Shown piece after piece: positions 49,216 to 58,628 of a stretch of 64,000 nt of DNA. The DNA comes from Trebonia sp963759545 (lineage in GTDB: Bacteria; Actinomycetota; Actinomycetes; Streptosporangiales; Streptosporangiaceae). The translations under genes and the position numbers were made by a program. Location of the stretch: positions 62,001 through 126,000 of the forward strand of contig CAVXAB010000015.1 of assembly GCA_963759545.1 (NCBI GenBank). The letters run 5' to 3'. A model generated the notes under the pieces. It saw nothing but the letters and a program-made list of their open reading frames with translations, was not told the origin of the DNA and searched no databases. The stretch's first letter is position 1. Each line of letters opens with the position of its first letter.

Positions 49216-52188
49216 CTAGGGGCAGGAGGGAGAGTAGGGGACGCCCGGTGCGGCCTGCGCCCACTGGGCGCGCGTGAATCCGCCCCCGGTGAGCCGGGCA
49301 GGCCAGCCCCACGGGGTCGGCGGCGATCGCCGGCAGCGAGTTGAGCGTCCAGACTTCGGCGGTCCCGTCATTGCTGCCGCTGACTAGCAGGCGGCCGTCA
49401 GGGCTGAACACGGCGTCGTTCACCGCGGCGGTGTCGTCGGTGAGGGTCTGCACGGTAAATGGCTGTGCCGGGTCCGCGACGTCCCAGACCGTGGTCGTGA
49501 AGTCGTTGCTCGCCGCGGCGAGCAGGTTGCCTCCCGGATGGAAGGAGAGCGAGTTGACCGTGTCGCTTGGGCCGGCGCCTGGAGCCGACCTGACGGGCCG
49601 CGCCGTTCCCGGTGTATGACCAAAGCAGCGCACCGGGAGGGGCTTCCGCCGCGGTCGCGGCGAGCCCCCTGACCGGGGCGAAGGTCAGGCGGTTGCCCAG
49701 GCCGCTGACCTTGCCCGTAGGCAATTCGATCGGGTCCGCCGGGTTAGCGATGTCCCAGAGTTGTACCGTCCCGTAGGAGCTTGACAGGATGAGGGTCTTC
49801 CCGTCCGGGCTGAGCCCTCCTGGGTCGTCAACGGCAAGGCCGGAGAAGTGATGCAGGACGAGCGGGTGACGTGGGTCGCTGGTGTTCCACAAGTCGCTCC
49901 AGGCCGGGATCCATTCGTCAGGAGATCCCTGGACCAGCTGGTCTCCGCCGCCGACCAGTGTGTTACCGCCGTGGGCGAAGGTCAGCCAGCCCACCACTCC
50001 GGGGGCTTGCGGGGTGGCGAGTAGCCGGGGAGCGGCCGGGTCGCGTACGTCCCACAGCGACAGCCGGCCGTGCCAACTGCCGATGGCGAGCAGGGTCCCG
50101 TCAGGGCTGAATGCCACGGCGCTGACCGGTCCGGCGCCCGTGGCGATCCTGGCGAGTTCCGCTGGGTGAGCCGGGTCGGCGATGCTCCACAAGAGCACGG
50201 CTTGGCGGTACTCGGCCGTCGCCAGGACGCGGCTATCCGCGCTGACCGCGAGGGCGTCGACGGTGTCGGCTGGGATCTTCCCTGTCGCTCAGCGTGGCGG
50301 CGAGCGTCGGCGCGTTGTTCGTGACGCGCCACTGGCTGACCTGGGTGTCCCAGTCGGCAGTGAGCACCGACTGCCCGCCGTGCACGAACGTCAGGGCGCC
50401 GACCTCGGCGCTGTCCTCGGCGAGCAGCGTCGAAGGCGGGACGTGGGCAGGGTTCGTGGTGTCCCAGAGCAGGATCCTGTTGTCGTCACCGCCGGTGGCC
50501 AGGGTGCGGCCGTCGGGGCTGAAGGCGACCGCGTTGACTTCCTGCGTGTGGCCGGTGAGCACGGTTAGCCGCCGGGGCCGCGCGGGGTCGGAAAGGTCAA
50601 ACAGGGCTACCTGGTTCGACCAGCTAAGCGCCAGCGTCTTGCCGCCGGGGCCGAACGCGATACCGCCCTCGCCGTCCCACACCGGGATCGCGGCGAGCTC
50701 CCGCGGCGCCCGCGGGGCGCTGACGTCCCACAGGACGGCCCGGGTCGGCCCGGTGAGGGCCCCGTCGTTGCTGGAGGTGCCGGTGACCAGGATCCGCCCG
50801 TCGGGGCTGAACGCGGCGTAATGCGGGTAGTAGGCGCCGCCGGCCCGCGCGAGCAATCGGGGCGCGGCGGTGTCGGCGATGTCCCAGGTCTCCAGCGTGC
50901 CGTTGGCGGACTCGCCGCCCACGACGGCCAGCGTGGTCCCATCGGGGCTGAAGGCGACGCCCCACGCGGACGGCAGCGTGAGCGAGGAAAGCAGTCGCGG
51001 CGCGGCGGTCGCGGACCACAACTCGGCCTTGCCGTCGACGACGACGGCGAGTACCCGGCTATCCGCGCTGAATGCGATGTCGGTGACGTTCGCCTGGGCG
51101 TCAATTCCTGGCAGGCTAGCCACCTGGGACGGGTGCGTCGGATCGGTGGTAGTCCACAGCGAGACCGTCGTCGCGGTTGACTTGTTGTACACGTCGGCCA
51201 GCAGCCGGCCGTTCGGGCTGAACGCGGCGGTCCCGGCGGAGCCCCCCGGGGTCAGCGGCTGGCTGCTGCCCTGGTACCTGGTGTGCAGCAGGGTGTTCAC
51301 CAGCGTCTGCCTGACCTGCGCGCTCGGGTCGATGCGGAGCGCGGCCAGGCTCAGGTCGAGCGACGTGACCGGCGTGGTCGCGGCATCCACCTGCGCCACG
51401 GCGTCCAGTGCCCGTTGCGTCGCCAGCGCCCGCTGCTGCTGCGCGATGGCCGCCTGCTGTTGCGCGACGGCGGTCTGCCGTTGGGCGATGTTCCGCTGGG
51501 TGTTCGCGCTGTTGTACTCGATGCTGGCGACCACCAGCAGCAGCGCGAGCAGGGCGACGACGGCGCGGCCAACCCGCAGCGCGCGGCGGTGCTGGCGGGC
51601 GTCCTCGCTGTCGATCTGCTCCTTGGCCCGGCCGTGCAGGCCGGCGGCGAGCGTGGCAACGTCGTCACGGAACCGGCCGTGCCGCAGCGTGAGGTCGCTC
51701 GGGTTGTTGCCGTGGGTCCAGCTGAGGTCCACCCAGAGCGGCTCGTGCGGGAACCAGCCGCGCACGTCCGCGGGCAGCGCGTCGGTGGCCGACCAGTCAA
51801 AGTCACCGGCCGAGTTGTCCCAGCGGATGACGCCGTCGGTCAGCGCGATCAGGAACGTCTCCCGTTCGCGGTGCTCCTGCCAGAACCGGATCTCCCTGCT
51901 CACCCACGGCGACTTGGCCGCGCCGGGGGAGGCGAGCAGCACGAAGTGCCGTGATTCCCGCAGTGCCCGCTCGATGGTGGCGTACAGGTCGGGGTTGGCG
52001 GCCAGGCTCGTCTGGTCGCGGAAGATCCGCAGCGCCTGACGCTGGTACCAGGCCCTGGTCAGCCGCTGCAGGCCGCGTTGCAGCGCCGGGGCGAGCCGGC
52101 TGTCCGCCGCGTGGCTGTAGGAGATGAAAGCGTCATATGTTCGCTGGGGGATTTTGCCCGGCGTCCGACCCGTCCGCACGGTACTCAT
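49216..52188 (-). pseudogene. TIR-transmembrane-coiled coil-WD40 protein, three frameshifts
   Basis: From ATG 52188: a TIR domain (residues 17-150, RTYDAFISYSHAADSRLAPAL, KSPWVSREIRFWQEH), one membrane helix (about 207-226), a Gln-rich coiled coil (QRNIAQRQTAVAQQQAAIAQ) and a WD40 propeller (VAFSPDGRTLATGGDDNRILLWD and many related units). The propeller continues through three frame changes at about 50281, 49585 and 49296, each repaired by removing one base, and ends at TAG 49216-49218 after a short VPYSPSCP tail. The corrected protein would have about 990 residues. The TIR domain could be an NAD-cleaving or adaptor module facing the cytoplasm with the propeller on the other side or folded back. 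Broken by error or genuinely decayed. Confidence 0.8.
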
Positions 52189-52277
52189 GCCTACATTTTC
52201 GCGAACTATCTGACAGTTCCGAAGTAATCCGCGGAGTTTTGCCTGCGCTAATTGCCGCTAACTCAATACCGCGGTTT

Positions 52278-52325
52278 CCCCGTGTGGCGTTGGGCGGGCC
52301 ATGGCCGGCCCAACGCCACACGGGG
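52278..52325. repeat. Dispersed palindrome family P2, copy 2
   Basis: 23-bp arms starting CCCCGTGTGGCGTTGGGC (52278) and ending AACGCCACACGGGG (52325), one mismatch and a two-base loop. The outer parts are identical to copy 1 at 21639-21683. It lies just after the 3' end of the HIBADH-type gene. Confidence 0.88.
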
Positions 52326-52342
52326 ACGGCTGCGAAGCCGGA

Positions 52343-53281
52343 TTATGACTCCGTCCGGTCGTTGAGCCAGCGGGCTATCGCCGTGTGGTCGGCGTCCGGC
52401 GGCAGGTCGGCGAGCGCCGCCTCCCAGGTGGCCACGACCGCCTCGCCCGCGGCCGACGGCACGCCGGTCGCGTGCTCGATGCCGAGGGCCAGCTTGAGGT
52501 CCTTGACCATGAGGCGGATCGAGAACCCGGCGTCGTACTTCTCGGTGAGCACGTAGTTGGGCCATTTGTTTTCCGTGGAGCCTGAGCGGCCGCTCGCCCC
52601 GTTGATGATCTCCAGCATGACCGCCGGGTCAAGGCCGAAGCGGCGGCCCGCGATCAGCGCCTCAGACGACGCGAGCAGGTGCGCGGCGGACATCAGGTTG
52701 TTCAGCGCCTTCACCGCATGGCCGGCCCCGACGTCGCCCGCGTGGACGACCCGTTTGCCGATGGCCGACAGCATCGGCTTGAATCGCTCGAACGATTCCG
52801 GCGGGCCGCCGACCATGACCATCAGGGTCCCGGCCCGCGCACCGGCGACGCCACCGGAAACGGGCGCGTCGATCAGGGTCATCCCCGCCGGGGCGACCAG
52901 TTCCGCAAGCACCCGTGTCCGCGCCGGGTCGGAGGATGACATGTCGATGATGGTGGTCCCCGGCGCCAGGTTGACCAGCAGTCCGCCGCCCGTGGTCCTG
53001 TCGGCAGGCTCGCCGGCGAGCCTGCCGAGCAACACCCGCTCGACGATGTCCGAGTCAGGCAGCATGAGGATGACCGCGTCCGCCCCGTCGCCGACCGGGC
53101 CAAGTTCGGTGACCGCGGTCACCCCGCCGCCCGCGTCAGAAGACCCGATGGCCTCGAAGTTCTCCCTTGCTTCGGCCGAGGTGTCGAAGCCGCGCACGTG
53201 GTAACCGGCCCCGACGAGCCGCGTCGTCATCGGGATGCCCATGTTTCCCAGTCCGATGAACCCGACAGTGCCGGCAGCCAT
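52343..53281 (-). CDS. NAD(P)-dependent beta-hydroxyacid dehydrogenase (HIBADH family), copy 1
   Basis: A 312-residue HIBADH-family protein: GFIGLGNMGIPM Rossmann motif, LAPGTTIIDMSSSDP, DAPVSGGVAGA, and catalytic Lys in GHAVKALNN. These enzymes oxidise beta-hydroxy acids or reduce semialdehydes. ATG 53281 shares its A with the preceding TGA (TGATG), so it is coupled to copy 2. Related but not identical to copy 2, so the two may act on successive intermediates. Confidence 0.9.
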   Translation of the reverse strand: MAAGTVGFIGLGNMGIPMTTRLVGAGYHVRGFDTSAEARENFEAIGSSDAGGGVTAVTELGPVGDGADAVILMLPDSDIVERVLLGRLAGEPADRTTGGGLLVNLAPGTTIIDMSSSDPARTRVLAELVAPAGMTLIDAPVSGGVAGARAGTLMVMVGGPPESFERFKPMLSAIGKRVVHAGDVGAGHAVKALNNLMSAAHLLASSEALIAGRRFGLDPAVMLEIINGASGRSGSTENKWPNYVLTEKYDAGFSIRLMVKDLKLALGIEHATGVPSAAGEAVVATWEAALADLPPDADHTAIARWLNDRTES

Positions 53282-54207
53282 CACGCCTCCGTGTTCGTGT
53301 CGTACAGCCGGACCCCGCCGGCCAGGTCGCCGATCGCGTCGACGACCCGGTTGCTGATCAGTTCCCCGTACCCGAGGTTGGCCGCCGCGCCGAACGCCGC
53401 GAGCGGGCCGGCCGCGTTCAGGCAGGGCACCCCGAGTTCCCGCACGTGATCGACGTACGCGACCACGTCCTTGGTCATCAGGTTGCTCGTCAGCCCGCCC
53501 TCGAGGTAGTCGCCCTTGATGATGTGCGGGAACCGGTTCGTGGACGCGTAGCTGACCCCGCTGGATGAGTTGATCACGTCGAGCACCGCCGCCAGGTCAA
53601 GCCCCGCCTTCCGCGCCGCGACCATCACCTCGGCGGTCGCGGCGAGCGTCACCGCGTTCAGGAAGTTGTTCAGCAGCTTGGTGGAGTGCCCGGCGCCGCT
53701 CTCGCCCATCAGCACGATCTTGGCCGCGATCGGCCCGAACACCCAGCGCACCGACTCAAGGGCCGCGGCGGCACCGCCGACCATGATCGTCAGCGTCCCC
53801 TTCTCCGCGGCCGCCGCGCCGCCGGAGATGCCCGCGTCCAGGTACTCGACGCCGCGCTCGGCGAGCGCGGCGTGGATGCGCTGCGTCGAGGACGGCGCCG
53901 AGGTCGACAGGTCGATGATGACCTGTCCCGGCCGCGCGAACGCGAGCAGCCCGTCTGACTCCGGCCGCGCGCCGAGCACCACGGACTCCACGGCCCCGCT
54001 GTCCGGCAGCGAAAGCAGCACGACCTCGGTCCCCGCGCACACCTCACCCAGCGCCTCGGCGGCAACAGCGCCAGCGGACGCCGCCTGCCCGGCCCGCGCG
54101 TCATACCCGACAACGCGGAAGCCGGCCGCGACCAGTCGCCGCGTCATCCGCCCGCCCATGTTGCCAAGCCCGACAAACCCGACTTGTCGCCCAGTCGCAC
54201 CGCCCAC
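53281..54207 (-). CDS. NAD(P)-dependent beta-hydroxyacid dehydrogenase (HIBADH family), copy 2
   Basis: A 308-residue protein: VGFVGLGNMGGRM, PGQVIIDLSTSAP, DAGISGGAAAAEKG and catalytic Lys in GHSTKLLNNFLN. GTG 54207 is preferred because GGAGAGGA precedes it; a longer frame to 54273 would run through a palindrome. It lies between an SDR gene and HIBADH copy 1 on the same strand. Confidence 0.88.
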   Translation of the reverse strand: MGGATGRQVGFVGLGNMGGRMTRRLVAAGFRVVGYDARAGQAASAGAVAAEALGEVCAGTEVVLLSLPDSGAVESVVLGARPESDGLLAFARPGQVIIDLSTSAPSSTQRIHAALAERGVEYLDAGISGGAAAAEKGTLTIMVGGAAAALESVRWVFGPIAAKIVLMGESGAGHSTKLLNNFLNAVTLAATAEVMVAARKAGLDLAAVLDVINSSSGVSYASTNRFPHIIKGDYLEGGLTSNLMTKDVVAYVDHVRELGVPCLNAAGPLAAFGAAANLGYGELISNRVVDAIGDLAGGVRLYDTNTEA

Positions 54208-54222
54208 TCCTCTCCGGCCAGC

Positions 54223-54276
54223 TGCGTGGATGTGCCGTTGATGTGGCTGTAGCGACACCAACGGCACATTCACGCA
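54223..54276. promoter_or_regulatory. 22-bp inverted repeat between SDR and HIBADH genes
   Basis: TGCGTGGATGTGCCGTTG (from 54223) faces CAACGGCACATTCACGCA (to 54276). Arms of 22 bp with two mismatches flank a 10-base loop. It overlaps the last codons of the SDR gene and lies 16 bases before the HIBADH copy 2 start. An operator or intercistronic hairpin. Confidence 0.65.
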
Positions 54277-55097
54277 CCGTCCAGTCCGTATGTTCGCTCA
54301 TCCAATGCGCCGAAGTCCCAGGCGCCAGCGCCGCCGGACGGCCGCACCGTGGACACGATGGACGACCCGCCGTCCACGGACACGACCTCCCCGGTCATGT
54401 ACGCCGCGTCGTCGGACAGCAGGAACGCGACGACCGACGCGATCTCGTCCGGCGTCCCCGCCCGGCGCAGCGGCACGCTCGCGGCCCGCCGGATCATGTC
54501 GTCCCGCCCGGACGGGCTGAACAACGCGGTCGGCACGATCCCCGGCGCGACCGCGTTCACCCGGATCCCGAGCGGCCCGCCGTACATGGCCGCACCGCGC
54601 AGCAGCCCGAGCACCGCGTGCTTGGACGTCTGGTAGGCGATCAGGTCGGCGCTGCCCCGCAGCGACGCGATCGACGCGGTGAGCACGACGCTGCCCGCGG
54701 TCCCGGTGGCCAGGTACCCGCGGAACGCCCCGCGCAGCCCAAGGAAGACACCGCGCACGTTGACCGCCATGACCCGGTCGAACTCGTCGGCCGTGAGGTC
54801 GGGGAACCCGCCGACGGACCCGGGAATCCCCGCGTTCAGGTGATGAAAATCGATTCTTCCGAACGAGCGCGTGGCTTCGTCCAGGTAGCGATCCACGTCT
54901 TCTTCAGCGGAGACGTCCGCCGCGACCGCGATGCTCGCCCCCGGCAGCGACTCGGCGACCTTGCGTGCCCCGTCGCCGTCCAGGTCCACGGCGACGACCG
55001 AGCACCCTTCCCGCGACAGCCGCAGTGCCGAGGCGGCCCCGAGACCGCCCGCGGCCCCGGTCACGACGGCGACCTTGCCCTGCAGCCCGCTAGTCAT
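54270..55097 (-). CDS. Short-chain dehydrogenase/reductase
   Basis: A 275-residue classical SDR: TGAAGGLG cofactor motif, DVSAEEDVDRYLDEA, LNAG, TASIAS and catalytic YQTSK, ending GGSSIVSTVR. Asp after strand 2 (VAVDLDGD) favours NAD(H). ATG 55097 is chosen because upstream codons do not fit the family. It is the first gene of the SDR-HIBADH2-HIBADH1 operon and is divergent from a flavin reductase gene. Confidence 0.9.
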   Translation of the reverse strand: MTSGLQGKVAVVTGAAGGLGAASALRLSREGCSVVAVDLDGDGARKVAESLPGASIAVAADVSAEEDVDRYLDEATRSFGRIDFHHLNAGIPGSVGGFPDLTADEFDRVMAVNVRGVFLGLRGAFRGYLATGTAGSVVLTASIASLRGSADLIAYQTSKHAVLGLLRGAAMYGGPLGIRVNAVAPGIVPTALFSPSGRDDMIRRAASVPLRRAGTPDEIASVVAFLLSDDAAYMTGEVVSVDGGSSIVSTVRPSGGAGAWDFGALDERTYGLDGA

Positions 55098-55240
55098 GGA
55101 CCGGATCGTCCCTCTGTCTCCGCAGGTCTGTCCATAGTGTCGGACCACAGGACAACCTGGTCTGGCCCGAGCTGGCCCCTTATACGCGCAGCGGATATGG
55201 TCGAATGATTACCGTAGCGCTGGACGGAGAAGTGATCGTG

Positions 55241-55777
55241 ATGCAGGACGGCGGCACCGGACGCGACGAGGACGGTTCCCTGGCCGTCCCCGGGTACGAC
55301 CGGGTCGACGCCACCGTTTTCCGTGACACGCTCGCCCGGGTGCCCACGCCGGTGACCGTGGTGACCTCGCACATCGACCGCAGGCCGCACGGCACGACGG
55401 TGAGCGCGTTCTCCTCGCTGTCGCTTGAACCGCCGATGATCCTGGTCTCGCTTGACCAGAACTCCGACCTGCTGAAGATCATCCAGGAGTCCGGCCGGTT
55501 CGGCGTGAACGTTCTCGCGTCCGGCCAGCAGTCGCTGGCCACCACCTTCGCCAAGAAGGGCGATGACAAGTTCGCCGGCGTCGCCTGGTACATGGACCAC
55601 GGCGCCCCACGGCTCGCGGGCAAGGGCCAGTGGCTGGTGTGCCGCACCGACCAGCTCGTCGCGGCGGGCGACCACGTGATCATCATCGGCCTGGTCGTGC
55701 ACGCTGACACGCACTCGTTCGAGCCGCTCCTGTACCGCCAGCGTGCCTTCGGCACCGTCACCCACATGCGCGGCTAG
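55241..55777 (+). CDS. Flavin reductase family protein
   Basis: A 178-residue flavin reductase-like (split-barrel FMN-binding) protein: FRDTLARVPTPVTVVTSHID, GTTVSAFSSLSLEPPMILVSL, RFGVNVLASGQQSLATTFAKK. It would reduce free FMN/FAD with NAD(P)H for the flavin-dependent monooxygenases nearby. ATG 55241 sits 9 bases after GGAGAA; ATG 55205 is also in frame. It ends in front of a very strong terminator. Confidence 0.9.
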   Translation: MQDGGTGRDEDGSLAVPGYDRVDATVFRDTLARVPTPVTVVTSHIDRRPHGTTVSAFSSLSLEPPMILVSLDQNSDLLKIIQESGRFGVNVLASGQQSLATTFAKKGDDKFAGVAWYMDHGAPRLAGKGQWLVCRTDQLVAAGDHVIIIGLVVHADTHSFEPLLYRQRAFGTVTHMRG

Positions 55778-55797
55778 CCCCGCCGCCCGCTCGCCAC

Positions 55798-55848
55798 GAT
55801 GGTGGATCGGTGACCGCGCCCGGCGCGGTCACCGATCCACCATCTTTT
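55798..55848 (+). terminator. Intrinsic terminator of the flavin reductase gene
   Basis: Perfect 22-bp arms (55798-55819 and 55823-55844; 5' arm starts GATGGTGGATCGG) with a three-base loop, followed by TTTTAT. Confidence 0.95.
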
Positions 55849-55889
55849 ATGTGGACGTTTCGGGGACCGCAGTGCGAAACTGAATGATT

Positions 55890-55986
55890 ATCATACAGTC
55901 ATTATGATGACCATACACAGGTTGCCCGTGCCCTCGCTGTGGCCTGATCAGCTGGGGTGTAATGGCATACTGGCTTTCGTATGACA
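55890..55986. promoter_or_regulatory. Inverted repeats upstream of the GntR gene
   Basis: ATCATA-CAGTCAT-TATGAT (55890-55908) is a perfect 6-bp repeat. TGGCATAC-TGGCTTTC-GTATGACA (55963-55986) is an 8-bp repeat with one mismatch and covers the ATG at 55981. Both carry the CAT(A)C/GTATG halves typical of GntR/FCD operators, suggesting autoregulation. Confidence 0.5.
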
Positions 55987-56745
55987 ACTGGCCGCTCGAT
56001 TGGCTCGATGGGCGGGAAAGAGTTATTTGTAATAACGGTTCCTGACGGTGGGCAGATTATGGTGGCGGAAAGTTCCTCCCTGCGGGTGCACCGCGTCGTG
56101 TCACCGGTGCGCACCCAGGTGGCGGAGAACCTCAGGCAGGCGATCCTCAGTCGTCACTTCAAGCCCGGTCAGCGGCTCGTGGAGCGGGAACTCGTCGAGG
56201 CGACCGGTGCCTCAAGGACCAGCGTGCGCGAGGCGCTGCGCGAGCTTGCCGCCGAGGGCCTGGTCACCTCGATCCCCAACAAGGGCACCGTCGTGACCGA
56301 GGTAACCAGGGATGAGGCCCGCCAGCTCTACGAGCTGCGCTCCGGGCTTGAGGCCCTGGCCGGGCGGCTGTTCGTGGAGCGGGCCACCGAGGCCGAGATA
56401 GACGAGCTTGAGCGTGCCTTCGCGGTCATCGAGGAGTCATACCGGCTTGGCGTCGGCACCCTGGCCGCCAAGGACGCCTTTTACGACGTGCTGTTCCGCG
56501 GTGCGCGCAACGAGCAGCTGCGCCAGATGACCGCGGGCCTGCACACAAGGGTCACCTACCTGCGGTCGTTTTCCCTCACTCAGCCCGGGCGGCTGACCGA
56601 GAGCCTGTCCGAGCTGCGCGACATCATGAACGCCGTCAAGGCCCGCGACGCCGACGCGGTCGCGAAGGCCTGCCTGTACCACATCAAGCGGGCCGGCCAG
56701 GCAGGCATCGACGCCCTCCCGACCGACGACCCGACCGACGCCTAG
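55981..56745 (+). CDS. GntR-family (FCD) transcriptional regulator
   Basis: The winged helix begins near VRTQVAENLRQAILSRHFKPG, with GASRTSVREALRELAAEGLV, followed by an all-helical FCD sensor domain (LYELRSGLEALAGRLFVERA) with His/Asp residues that commonly bind a metal and a small carboxylic acid. Two starts are possible: ATG 55981, with CATACT 9 bases upstream (leaderless), or ATG 56059, which begins closer to the domain as in most members. The gene lies between the flavin reductase and the CE1758-type oxygenase and probably responds to a pathway acid. Confidence 0.88.
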   Translation: MTTGRSIGSMGGKELFVITVPDGGQIMVAESSSLRVHRVVSPVRTQVAENLRQAILSRHFKPGQRLVERELVEATGASRTSVREALRELAAEGLVTSIPNKGTVVTEVTRDEARQLYELRSGLEALAGRLFVERATEAEIDELERAFAVIEESYRLGVGTLAAKDAFYDVLFRGARNEQLRQMTAGLHTRVTYLRSFSLTQPGRLTESLSELRDIMNAVKARDADAVAKACLYHIKRAGQAGIDALPTDDPTDA

Positions 56746-56809
56746 CCCCGCCGCGCACCTGCCTCCGTCCGTTCTAGCGCCGCTGTGCGGCGGGAATACC
56801 CTGGCGCCG

Positions 56810-56843
56810 TTTGCGTTTCAGATACATGCAAACGCATATAACT
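56810..56843 (+). promoter_or_regulatory. Promoter and inverted repeat before the CE1758-type gene
   Basis: TTGCGT (56812-56817) and CATATA/TATAAC (56836-56843) form a plausible promoter with 18-20 bases between. GTTTGC (56810-56815) and GCAAAC (56829-56834) form an inverted repeat overlapping it, a possible MarR or GntR site. Confidence 0.5.
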
Positions 56844-56887
56844 GAGTGACGTTAACACCGCCGCTGCGGATGGCAGGGAGGCATTAG

Positions 56888-58079
56888 ATGCAGTTCGGGA
56901 TCTTCTCGGTCAGCGACATCACCCGCGACCCCACGACTGACTACACGCCGAGCGAGGCCGAACGGATCGACGCGATCGTCAAGATCGCGCAGAAGACCGA
57001 GGAAGTCGGCATGGACGTGTTCGCGATCGGCGAGCACCACAACCCGCCGTTCTTCTCAAGCGCGCCGACCACCCTGCTCGCCTACATCGCGGCGACCACC
57101 AAGCGGCTGACTCGTCACCACGTCCACGACGCTGATCACGACCAACGACCCGGTGCGCATCGCCGAGGAGTACGCGATGCTGCAGCACCTGTCCAAGGGC
57201 CGGATGGACCTGATGCTCGGCCGCGGCAACACCGCCCCGGTTTACCCGTGGTTCGGCCAGGACATCCGGCAGAGCCTGCCGCTTGCGCTGGAGAACTACA
57301 ACCTGCTGCACCGGCTGTGGCGGGAGGACGTGGTGGACTGGAACGGCAAGTTCCGCGGTCCGCTGCAGGGCTTCACCTCGATCCCGCGCCCGCTTGACGA
57401 CGTGCCGCCCTTCGTCTGGCACGGCTCGATCCGTACCCCGGAGATCGCCGAGCAGGCCGCCTACTACGGTGACGGCTTCTTCGCCAACAACATCTTCTGG
57501 CCGAAGGAGCACTACATGCGGCTGATCCGGTTCTACCGGCAGCGCTACGCGCACTACGGCCACGGCACAGAGAAGCAGGCCATCGTCGGACTCGGCGGGC
57601 AGGCCTACATCGCCAAGAACTCCCAGGACGCCAAGAAGGAGTTCCGCCCGTACTTCAACGCCGCCCCGGTCTACGGCAACGGCCCGTCGATGGAGGACTT
57701 CGCCGAGATGACCCCGCTCACCGTGGGTTCACCGCAGGAGGTCATCGACAAGACGCTGACCTTCCGCGAGCACTTCGGCGACTACCAGCGCCAGCTGTTC
57801 CTGATGGACCACGCCGGCCTGCCGCTGAAGACCGTGCTCAACCAGCTTGAGCTGCTCGGCGGTGAGGTCATCCCGGTGCTGCGCAGGGAGATCGAGGCCA
57901 GGCAGGACCCGGAGACCGCCCCCGCCCCGACCCACGAGCTCCTGGTCAAGGCCAAGTACGGCGACCAGCCGGCGCGGCAGCCGCGCCCCAACGCGAACCG
58001 CGGCGACAACGTGACCGGCGCGTCCCCCTACCAGGACACGGCCGGTGACGTTAAGGCCGAGTACCCGTCGATGTTCTAG
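56888..58079 (+). CDS. CE1758-family FMN-dependent luciferase-like monooxygenase, frameshifted
   Basis: MQFGIFSVSDITRDPTTDY, VGMDVFAIGEHHNPPFFSS and LLAYIAATTKRLT open the protein, which after one base too many (T 57112) continues as VTTSTTLITTNDPVRIAEEY, LGRGNTAPVYPWFGQDI and WHGSIRTPEIAEQAAYYGDG to TAG 58079. With that base removed the gene is a single 396-residue frame of the CE1758-type, a luciferase-like family of unknown substrate that is regularly paired with a CE1759-type FMN reductase. The partner is at 58629. MarR follows after 10 bases. Confidence 0.9.
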
Positions 58080-58089
58080 GAACGTCAAA

Positions 58090-58551
58090 ATGGCCGATCG
58101 TAGACATCCCGCCAACGACGCGTGGGAGGCGCTTCTCACCGCCCACAGCTCGCTGATCAGGCAGTTCAACGCGCAGGACGTCTGGGGGGACCTCTCCATG
58201 AAGGAGTACGACGTCCTCTACACGCTGTCCAAGTGCCCGAACCCGATCCGCCTGAGTGAGCTCAACCGCCACGTACTGCTCAGCCAGCCGGCCCTGTCCC
58301 GGATGGTCGACCGGCTGGCGGACCGGGGTCTCGTCAGCCGCGCGACGGACCCAAGGGACGGCCGTGGCGTCCGCCTGGCACTGACCGAGGAAGGCCTGGC
58401 CGTTCAGCGGCGCATCGGCCGGCTGCACGGCCGCTCGGTCGCGCAGGCGATGCTCACCGGGCTCACCCCGGCGGAGCTCCGCCAGCTGGAGGAGCTATGC
58501 GCGAAGCTGACGCAGGAAGAATCCTCTTCTTTTGATCGCGCCGCCAGGTGA
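58090..58551 (+). CDS. MarR-family transcriptional regulator
   Basis: A 153-residue MarR protein: QDVWGDLSMKEYDVLYTLSK, the recognition region NRHVLLSQPALSRMVDRLADRGLVSRATDPRDGRGVRLALTEEG broken across the wing. ATG 58090 follows AGGAAC. It sits between the CE1758- and CE1759-type genes, which it probably regulates. Its last codons form one arm of a 17-bp inverted repeat. Confidence 0.92.
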   Translation: MADRRHPANDAWEALLTAHSSLIRQFNAQDVWGDLSMKEYDVLYTLSKCPNPIRLSELNRHVLLSQPALSRMVDRLADRGLVSRATDPRDGRGVRLALTEEGLAVQRRIGRLHGRSVAQAMLTGLTPAELRQLEELCAKLTQEESSSFDRAAR

Positions 58552-58583
58552 AATCTTGCAGGTAGGCAAAAGAAGAGGATTCT
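58518..58583. promoter_or_regulatory. 17-bp perfect inverted repeat across the marR 3' end
   Basis: AGAATCCTCTTCTTTTG (58518-58534), inside the marR coding end, faces CAAAAGAAGAGGATTCT (58567-58583) with 32 bases between. The A+T content is unlike the surroundings. It may be an attenuator or regulator-binding site before the FMN reductase gene. Confidence 0.75.
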
Positions 58584-58628
58584 ACCACAAGTCGTTCGGA
58601 ATAAGGATTTTGAATAAGAGGAAGGCAA

